Source: Macrotrachela quadricornifera (taxonomy: Eukaryota > Rotifera > Eurotatoria > Philodinida > Philodinidae). From it: DNA of 64,000 nucleotides. The DNA lies in assembly GCA_022393335.1 (NCBI GenBank), contig JAJEKB010020027.1, positions 82,435 through 146,434 of the forward strand, given 5' to 3'. Position 1 is the first letter of the stretch; every line of letters starts with the position of its first letter. The notes beneath the pieces were generated by a model. It had not been told where the DNA came from. It made no database searches and saw only the letters and a program-made list of their open reading frames with translations. A program made the translations under genes and the position numbers. This document shows, piece after piece, positions 56,801-64,000 of this stretch.

Positions 56801-59300
56801 ATGAGAGTGATTAAAATCGAGACTGAGTGTAACTTGCTCTGATTGAGGTCACTAGTAACTAAGAGTGAGAAGTTCAGTTTGGTCTTAGATTCGATATATT
56901 CATATTTCAATCTGGGATCGAGTGAATTACCAAATGATGAACGTTACTTATCCGTTCTAGGACTACAATTTTTTGGACACTCAAATATCAAATGGCTTGT
57001 TTTCAGAAGATGTTTCATGTATTGAATGGACGTAAAATTCTTTGACCAAAAACGTCTTTTCTCTTTTTCTCCGGATGCAATATTTTAGCTTCGATTCCAT
57101 ATCATTAAAAACATCTGAAATCATTCTTCTATAGAAACTGGTCAAAGTCGTTTTTCAAGCAAAATTTGGATTAATAAAAATATCTGAAACAGAATCTACG
57201 CCATTTTTTTAAGCTCGAATACACTTTTCTTTAGAAGAATAGAAGCTTAGCATATTTTGAATAAATAAAATACAATTGTTTGAAAGAAAAGGTTAAAATC
57301 GACTTGCATTTATAACAAGGTACAAAACTAATTTATTTTTCAAACTAAAAATCAAAGCGTCTTCTACTAATCAGATGAGAAGCATGTTATTTAAATCAGA
57401 TTGTTTTGGTCGTTTATTTACATGAGTCGTGTGGATCGTTACAAAAATCAGGACTATCTTTATGTGCATTATAAATAAACGATTCTATCGTATTTTATAT
57501 TTTAATTCTGCAAGCAATCCTTTGAAAACTTTTCTAATGAACTTTTCAGAACTGATACAAAAGATGTTCGAAACTAGTCATATAACGTAAATATTTTGAA
57601 TATGAAATCACTTTAGCTTCAATTTTTTTGTAGAATCTAATAAAACAAGTACCACACAAGCGCTTACGCAGACATTGGTAGAATCATCACCTGCAACTGG
57701 TAAGTTTCATTCTCAATCATAGAATATGAATTAAATTAAATATAAAATTGATCTATGAGAATTATAATCTATTTCAGTCAGTAGATGGTTATGGCGAAGA
57801 GATTAAGTAAAAAAAAGAAGGAGTTTTGATTTTTCTTATCTTAAAAATTACATAGAAAATATGGTAGACAGTAGTTAAAAAAATCCCTATTTCCAACAGA
57901 CATAGAAACAAAGAATAAATTACTGTCTTGTAGATCTTAAATCAATTAGAAAAAGTTCAAGTTAAATATACGATAGTTATTCTCATCCTCGTGTTCTTTC
58001 CATAGGAAAAAATGTCACTAATTCTGAAAGAGTATTTTTACACATAGCAACTAATCGATTGGTTGGCAGAATCAACAAGTATTGAAAATTGTTTTTGATA
58101 TTGAAAATAAGGTTGGTACTCTTTTTTCTTGCTCTCATTTTTAATAACGTACGCGAGCATGTGGACACATATTCATATATTCTACAGAGAGCCGAAAAAA
58201 TTTCTCGAACAATTCTGAAGGATATCATGTAAAACATATGACAAACGTCTTAAATAAACATCTTTGTCGTTTCATTCTATTCGGCTGAATGATATATACC
58301 CTCTTTTGAGGAGAATTTTCAAATCTCTTCTTAAATAAATAGACGTATCTTTACAATTGTTCGTCTAATATTGATATATATTGATGTTTAGTCACAACAA
58401 CTATCGCTCCTCCTCGTACCGGTAAGTAGACATGCTTAATAACTATAACAAGGATAGATATTTTTCGAGAATGAAATCATTTTATTGTTCTCTAGAGTTC
58501 AGCGAGGGTAAAACCTGTGGATGCGATCAATGGTGTCGTGAAAATGGTAGACGATTTGGAGTATGCGGAGACGGACATACATGCATTTGTACGATGAAAG
58601 AAGTAACAAAAGAAGATATTGGTAAGCATAAACGACGTCTCCAGACGTAGAAATAAATCAAATCATTCATTAATATTAGGTGACCATTGTACATGTGATG
58701 AATGGTGTCGAAATCGTCGTAATTATATTGGTGGTATTTGTGGTGATGGATACACTTGTATTTGTCAATCACCAAACACATCTTATATAGGTTAATCTTG
58801 TTAGCTTCAAAAATTATATGATCATTCTACTCGGTTTTATTTTAGAATTTCCAGAAGTAGATATACGACTTGGAGATATGTTGGAATATGATTGTGCTGA
58901 TATTGGTAAGGCACGTGCTTTTGCATCGGTGTTGATTGATGGACCGATGAAAGCTGGAGTGTATCGAGATGATAAGAAGAGATTTTTGTTAAAAAACTTG
59001 TCAAAATCATACATCGAAAAACTTTCACCATGTTCTGCTTGTACTTTGTTCCATTATAGATATCCTGAACGAATTATAGTCGAAGGTGCGGGTATAGATC
59101 AATCCCAAGGTGATATCGCTCACTATGATTGTCCGAATATTGCCGTGGCAAGAGTTTTCGCTTATTCATTAATCGACAGTCCGATAAAAGGTGCGAATTA
59201 TCGTAATGACTTCAAACGTTTTTGGCTCAAAAATTTGTCGAGTCCAAACATTGGCAAACCAGTTTTGGATCCTCCATCCACTATGTTTTATTTTCAGTAG
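53821..59300 (+). CDS. Death-effector-like / TM / defensin-like receptor candidate, eight exons, 474 aa
   Basis: Exons: 53821-54076, 54138-54233, 54284-54568, 57634-57699, 58392-58421, 58496-58621, 58680-58790, 58846-59300. Every intron is phase 1, and the sum (1425 nt) is one frame. Residues about 5-83 resemble a death-effector domain (FRSVLLKIQDLLSDQDRQRL, HFLLGEDVPRPL, LFDKAIISHQDCDYLIEAF). Residues 180-199 are one membrane segment (YILTIITVLVVLVILLAVLL) after a basic stretch. Then comes a Thr/Ser-rich stalk (exons 4-5). Exons 6 and 7 each encode one six-Cys module of the pattern C-x-C-x3-C...GxC-x5-C-x-C, as in CS-alpha-beta defensins. Exon 8 holds two ~70 aa repeats sharing YDC-x2-I...AR-x-FA...LID-x-P and KRF-x-LKNLS. 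Topology is likely type II with the DED in the cytosol. A role in pathogen sensing or cell-death signalling is inference. Intron 3 (3 kb) holds a fold-back element. Confidence 0.65.
55214..55706. mobile_element. Fold-back element inside intron 3, ~490 bp
   Basis: Arms 55214-55438 and 55487-55706 are inverted copies at about 90% identity by eye (GAATTTTTACTAGAATTTGC against GCAAATTCTAGTAAAAAGTC). Both arms read as the same peptide on opposite strands (CDIEFLLEFAY / CDIDFLLEFAY), which is a result of symmetry. Inserted within the long intron of the DED/defensin-like gene. Confidence 0.9.
55707..57633. other. Remainder of intron 3
   Basis: Contains a possible mariner-type end (TGTACAGGGTGTTTCATAAG at about 55910; a related TGTCTCATAAGTTTTG word at about 49288). 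No partner end found. Open frames at 56161-56397 and 56843-57025 have no recognisable content. Confidence 0.4.
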
Positions 59301-59680
59301 AACTTCATTTCGACTATGATCATTATTGTCAATAAAACAGTTTTGTTTGTTTGGAAAAACTATTATATTTTAATAAACATAATCGATCTCAATCAAAAGT
59401 TTTGTGAAATATTGTAGTCATCACTTGCTAGTTAGATAAAATCAATTTCGTTTTTCTTTCTATAAATGGCTTACGCTTGATCACATTTGATAATACAGTG
59501 TTTAGAAGTGTTTGTATGGAGAAAGTAGTTGATATAGGAAAAATTTCTCTATCGTTTCTATGCTATTTGATCACTATTGAACTAATATCGTAATGATAAA
59601 ATTTGGATAACAACTGCTTTTGTTGAATGCTAGTTCGTTACAGTAGACCATAACAGATATTCTACTTTTGTATTTCGCTT
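59301..59680. other. 3' region of the DED/defensin-like gene with TE remnant
   Basis: AATAAAACA at about 59331 could be part of a polyadenylation signal. 59500-59660 (CTATGCTATTTGATCACT..., CAACTGCTTTTGTTGAATGC) is a diverged relative of the inner arm of the fold-back at 17749-18669 (CTATGCTATTTGATCACA). Confidence 0.45.
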
Positions 59681-59935
59681 TATTATTATTTGATACTTTG
59701 TATCAAAAAAATAAATATACAAGCACAAGATGCAGCGTGAAAAGTTCTACAACTTCCACTGAAATCTCGTTTTTGTGATATCAAAATTTAGTCACTCAGA
59801 CCTTTTGTTCCTTTTTGAAAGCGAAAAGTGCACTCAAAAAATAAGCGATTCAGTGGAAGTTGTAGAACTTTTCACGCTGCATCTTGTGCTTGTATATTTA
59901 TTTTTTTTTATACAAAGCTTCAAATAATAATAAAG
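59680..59935. mobile_element. Fold-back / MITE, ~255 bp
   Basis: AAGCACAAGATGCAGCGTGA...CTACAACTTCCACTG (59719-59760) is an exact inverse of 59850-59894. Outer similarity continues through ACTTTGTAT / ATACAAAG and TTATTATTATTTGA / TCAAATAATAATAA. Loop about 85 bp; no coding content. Confidence 0.85.
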
Positions 59936-60126
59936 TATTTTTATCAACAAAGAATTAATCTTCCAATTTATCATCATCTTACATTAATATTAACTATATT
60001 AAGTTTTTATACAATTTACAACACAACTTCCATTAATAATCGTATTTTGTAATCGAAATGAAGTTATTTCAGCATCAAGATTGAAATTTCTTTTCTTTTC
60101 TAATATTCCGAGTGGTGTATTAAAAA

Positions 60127-60393
60127 CGACAACATCATGTATCATGGCGTCGAAATCGTAAATTAACTGTTCAATTACTTAGTATTGCATTTATATATAT
60201 GTTATTCTAGCTTCCATTTTTATTAAATGGAGTTTTCATCATAATTACGTCATCATTTTCTGCACAATTAATACAAGTGAACTATTTTATCTTTATTATT
60301 TATTTCTTACCCATTTTCTTATCATTCATTTTATTAATTAGTTTACCAGAACTTCGGAAAAACTTAGTGACCTATAGTTTGTGTTCAATGTGA
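60127..60393 (+). pseudogene. Rhodopsin-like GPCR, C-terminal fragment
   Basis: Translation WRRNRKLTVQLLSIAFIYML, stop (TAG at 60208), LPFLLNGVFIIITSSFSAQL, then VNYFIFIIYFLPIFLSFILL and SLPELRKNL. This matches the TM6-TM7 part of class A receptors: a basic intracellular lead-in, LP in TM6, and a short basic tail. The stop replaces the aromatic before the TM6 Pro. Upstream TM1-TM5 are not readable; the fold-back at 59680-59935 lies immediately 5'. Confidence 0.6.
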
Positions 60394-60794
60394 TTAATAA
60401 ATTTAGTTAGACTAAAATATGAATTACTTTATCAGAGTGAAAATAATTCTGACGGATCGAGATATAAAGATTTCAAAAAATCCATGCTGTATACACTACT
60501 CATAGAGAATGGTGTATCTTTATCCAAGCTAGTCCAGCTAAAGTCTTTGTGTAAGCAAAGTTTCATATAAAAAATGTGAGAATAAGATGTAGTGGAAAAG
60601 AAGGGTCCTATAGGAGAAATTCACTGAAACCTCGATACCACCCCAGAAACAAGCTATGGATACGAAGTGTTTTACCATGAACAGTTCACTAAGGTCTACA
60701 AGATGTACTAAGTCTCAACTCAAAAGCGCTCCAATACCTTGAAGTGTTCTCTTGTAAGATATTGTTATGAAAATTTTTTAATCAATTCTGAAAT
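60394..60794. other. Spacer, nothing supported
   Basis: Short GC-richer stretch (60590-60700) resembling decayed repeat sequence; no gene. Confidence 0.4.
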
Positions 60795-61172
60795 TTACTA
60801 AATGGTTAAAATCTCATTTGAAAGTTATAATATGTTTGACTTTTTATTGTTTTTATTTGTGTTGTAAAATATGGACTATTTATCTGATTGGTTACCATAT
60901 ATAAGTCTTATTTTCTACAAAATAGAAAGCACTGAGGTACCGATCATATTGGACTAAAATAAATGCTCGTTTTGGAGCAGAACCAAAAGAAAAATATTAT
61001 AACGACGTGTCAGTCCCCTTTTATTTTGCCATAAAAAAAGAAAAGGAAGAGTGTATGTCGTCTTTTTTTATATAGGTAATAAAGAAAGAGAAAAAACGAA
61101 CGCAAGTAGTATTATATTTTTAGTCTAATGGCATAACGGAAGAAAAGATTTTAAAATATATCTATTAGAATA

Positions 61173-62257
61173 ATGAATTCTGACAATAATTTTCAATTGG
61201 AAATAGAACAACCACTTTCAATACGAGTCGAAGAACCAACTTCCACTAAAAAAACTGGCATCTGCTCATGTCTTCGACGTTTTTTCAACCTTGATGACTC
61301 ACCAAATCAAAAGCATCATCGTCCATTATTTATCATTACCATGTGTATTTTACATATTTTCATTATTCTCTTAACTTATATCAATATCAATTGGAGAAAT
61401 CAAAAAATTGCACTTAATCTATTTGATTTTTTAAAATTTTTTGTACCATGTATGCAACCAGCACCTGATGATATTCGATTTCGTAATGTTAGTTGTATTC
61501 GATCGATGATAAACACAACATGTTCTTATGATGATGAACTTAAAAGGGAATGTTTCTCTTTCATGTATCCACATCAATTGTGGCGAATGGTAACTGTTAA
61601 TCTTCTTCATATGAGTTGGTTTCATCTGGGATCTAATCTCTCAAAACAACTCTTATATGGTATTTTATTAGAACGCAAATATGGTTCAGTTCGTATCGCT
61701 ATTATTTATTGGCTTTCCGAATTGGGTGCTAGCTTAGGTTACATGGTGAAAAACAGACACAAATGTAAGTAAATGTAAATATTTGAAATTAAGAATACTT
61801 GATCTTACTTATTTTGTCTGTCAGATACGTTCAGTAATTGACTGATGAAGTCTGTGATTGGTTCTTTTTTTCTTTAGCTAGCATTGGAGCTTCTGGTTCT
61901 CTTTATGGTCTAATGCTTTTTTTAACTATGGATCGTCTTCTTGCAATGCAAATCAACAGAGCTCATCGTCTTTTCATATTCATGCAAATAGCTTTGCTGG
62001 TATTATTTCCTATTAGCATTAGTGGAATTCTTATAATTATTTTCAAACTCAATGTAGCACATTCAGCTCATTTTGGTGGCGCTTTCGTGGGTTTTTTCTT
62101 TGGTTTTCTATTACCATGGAATAATGAACATCAGATCGGTCAATTGACATGTCGATTAATAGGATTTGTTTTTCTCTTCCTCTTCTTTATCATAACTTTC
62201 ACAATTTTTTTTGTCAGAGATACTCCAATTGACTACTCTATTTTATATAAACCCTAG
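61173..62257 (+). CDS. Rhomboid-family intramembrane serine protease, intact
   Basis: Exon 1 61173-61764, exon 2 61878-62257, 113-bp phase-1 intron; 323 aa. A cytosolic N-terminus (about 1-50, ending in a basic CLRRFF region) is followed by TM1 (about 51-68, PLFIITMCILHIFIILLTYI), a loop with four Cys, then the rhomboid core: WRMVTVNLLHMSWFHLGSN, GASGSLYG with catalytic Ser203, and AHSAHFGGA with catalytic His262 and GG. Further hydrophobic helices end at about 310. Rhomboids cleave membrane proteins within or near their transmembrane helix. Catalytic dyad and oxyanion Asn/His motifs are all visible, so activity is expected. Substrate is unknown. The 5' flank and gene are duplicated at 47.7-49.0 kb. 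Confidence 0.85.
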
Positions 62258-63453
62258 TTGACAAATCAGTTAATAGACAATTCATTTAAAGACTTTTTTT
62301 ATTGTTTTCTTATATGATGAAATACAATTTGAACTGTTATACAATGATCGAGTACTTGACTGCTAGTTCTGTTATGATGAACACCTATACCACGTAGGGT
62401 TTCGTCACCAACAATGATAAGGTCGTCAATTGCTTCAGTCACATAATTAAGATAAGTAAGTGATCGAGATCATGAAACTGCATAATATGAGAGAGATAAA
62501 TACATAGAATGAAGAAATAAATGACTAATATATCGACAAATAAACTCACTTTATTAATAATAGAATACAATTTATTGAAAAAGAAATAAAGCAATGAAAA
62601 CAAAAAGGAAATCATTGACTCCATTGTGTTATTTTACTGTAAAAGCTGCTCATGAAAAATCAATTTGATTCAATAATTTAAAATAGATTACTCATTTCTT
62701 GATTATTTACATGAGCAAAGATCTTTATGAAATGTTCTCTTATGCATATTATTTCTCTTTTTAAAATAGATAAAAATAATTATTATGAAAAAAAGGCAAT
62801 ATTTTCTACGTTTATTGTTTTTTTACTCAATCATTTCATGAAAATCTAGACACTCTTGCCTTCCATAATGTATGTAGACTAATAACATAAAAAATTGTTC
62901 TTCTAAAGTTATTTTATTTAGACTATAGTATTAAAAATAGATAGTTTTGAATCTGATAAAGCTGATTTAGATTTGAAAAAAGAATTCATAATACATAGAT
63001 TTCCAAGTTTTTTTTTCGAATAGAATAATCTTCTAGTAAAATGAATATAAACTCTTTGGAATTAATTCTCAAAAGATGTGATAATATCAGGTCATTCTAA
63101 TATAGTCCATATCGATGATTTTCTAGTGAGAAGTGAACAACAATCATGTCTATCATTTTTCGTGTATCAACAACAATGATAATGAGTATATTTATGTGAA
63201 ATTTAAGAATATTTCGAATGAAGTTCTATAAAAAAAAATCAAGCGTGTATCTTGGTTAAATTACATTTTTAAAATCTCTATGCAAAATAAGATTCTCATG
63301 CTAATTTAACAAGAAAAACAATTGCAGTTAATTTTAAAAATATCATTTTTTGAGACATACATATAATATTTTTTTGACGATAAAAGTTATTCTTATATAT
63401 TACTAGGCAAATCATTGCAAGTTTTATGAATACGAGGTAGTTTATACTTTAAG
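62258..63453. other. AT-rich intergenic region
   Basis: A minus-strand stretch at 62370-62460 translates to AIDDLIIVGDETLRGIGVHH, which looks protein-like but has no partners. Otherwise no feature seen. Confidence 0.4.
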
Positions 63454-63804
63454 ATGATTTACAGTAGAGAAAACTTAGATCTATTTGATACATTCACTAC
63501 ATCATCGATGATAAAAGTATTGTTAGACTCAATTTTTCATAATTTGGAGATGTCGCCACGGAGAATATATATTTTGAGTATAGTTTACTCTCTTTGTCTC
63601 TGCGTCATCCTAACAGCATATACATCAATGTTACTGATAAAAAAAAAGAGAACTGTATACGCTATATTGGTAAAAAGCGTTGATTTTATTAGGTCATATA
63701 AAATATCTTCAAAACACACGTATTCTATCGTCATCTATGTTGAGTCTTTATTTTTATTCCGTTTCTCATCAAACGGCCATGACTACAATCAACAGGCAGC
63801 GTAG
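63454..63804 (+). CDS. Possible ionotropic-receptor fragment (window edge)
   Basis: The frame MIYSRENLDLFDTFTTSSMI...SPRRIYILSIVYSLCLCVILTAYTSMLL...ILVKSVDFI resembles the TM3 region of ionotropic glutamate-type receptors: a basic residue, aromatic helix, then (A/L)-Y-T-S-x-L and a following KSVDFI/dL-like segment. The reading beyond about 63720 is doubtful, and the following DNA is decayed or intronic. N-terminal ligand-binding parts are absent. Could be a pseudogene or an exon of a gene extending past the edge. Confidence 0.3.
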   Translation: MIYSRENLDLFDTFTTSSMIKVLLDSIFHNLEMSPRRIYILSIVYSLCLCVILTAYTSMLLIKKKRTVYAILVKSVDFIRSYKISSKHTYSIVIYVESLFLFRFSSNGHDYNQQAA

Positions 63805-64000
63805 AGAAAGAGAACGAGAAAAAATAGAAAGTCACGCGTGTGGTCGATATTCTTTTTCTTTTTTGTGCGTCATCATTTTCGACACACTTTTGCATTCTGT
63901 GTAAGTGCGTAGAACGCTAGATTTGCATTAAAACAGCAACAATGCTACTATTTGTTTCTATTGTTTCGGGTATATATATTGTCTATCGACTTTACGAATA

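Noticed and set aside
62370..62460. Minus-strand exon reading AIDDLIIVGDETLRGIGVHH
   Set aside because: Protein-like but isolated, with no clear splice partners or start; not enough for a gene call.

Overview
The window looks like nuclear DNA of a bdelloid rotifer, or a close relative. It is AT-rich and has short introns (about 40-60 bp) with GT..AG borders. Protein families resemble those expanded in rotifers (F-box/LRR-like, PAN/propeller secreted proteins, rhodopsin-like GPCRs, rhomboids), a bacterial-type small protein family is present, and many decayed DNA transposons are interleaved with genes. The species is inferred, not proven. Most real genes are spliced, so single ORFs under-represent them. 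I joined exons by hand using reading frame and splice sites; no transcript data were available.

Layout. 0-3.6 kb: a 34-bp tandem repeat, a frameshifted piggyBac transposase and a CACTA-ended element. 3.7-4.9 kb: an intact secreted PAN/propeller-like protein (minus strand). 7.9-8.7 kb: a small spliced gene plus orphan exons. 9.9-11.9 kb: three consecutive fold-back elements. 12.5-15.9 kb: two spliced minus-strand genes, a 4-exon unknown and a 3-exon F-box-like protein. 16-19 kb: a hAT-like element carrying a TA-flanked fold-back. 19.1-24.5 kb: a tandem segmental duplication. Each copy carries a 93-94 aa protein built of (D/N)(Y/F)xx-(D/S)A pseudo-repeats, matching the DUF6150/7(1)-knot family. 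One copy is interrupted by a 400-N gap that appears to be a scaffolding artefact. 25-28.5 kb: repeats and a truncated hAT transposase gene.

29.6-37.8 kb: three homologous two-transmembrane modules joined by phase-1 introns, best read as one gene of about 1300 aa. 40.6-45.9 kb: a long-TIR transposon with a multi-exon transposase. Its second intron holds a hAT-type element (8-bp target duplication), which itself contains a piggyBac derivative (TTAA duplication). 46.7-49.0 kb: a palindromic element and a dead rhomboid copy. 50-51.4 kb: weak coding fragments and a LINE reverse-transcriptase relic. 53.8-59.3 kb: an eight-exon gene predicted to encode a death-effector-like domain, one transmembrane segment, a Thr/Ser-rich stalk, two defensin-like six-cysteine modules and two copies of an unrecognised ~70 aa domain. 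This is the most novel architecture in the window. 59.7-62.3 kb: a fold-back element, a GPCR relic and the intact rhomboid paralogue. 63.5 kb: a possible ionotropic-receptor fragment at the edge.

There is no operon-like organisation. The intact genes appear to be independent cell-surface, secreted or signalling proteins, embedded in a transposon-rich and possibly subtelomeric or accessory region.
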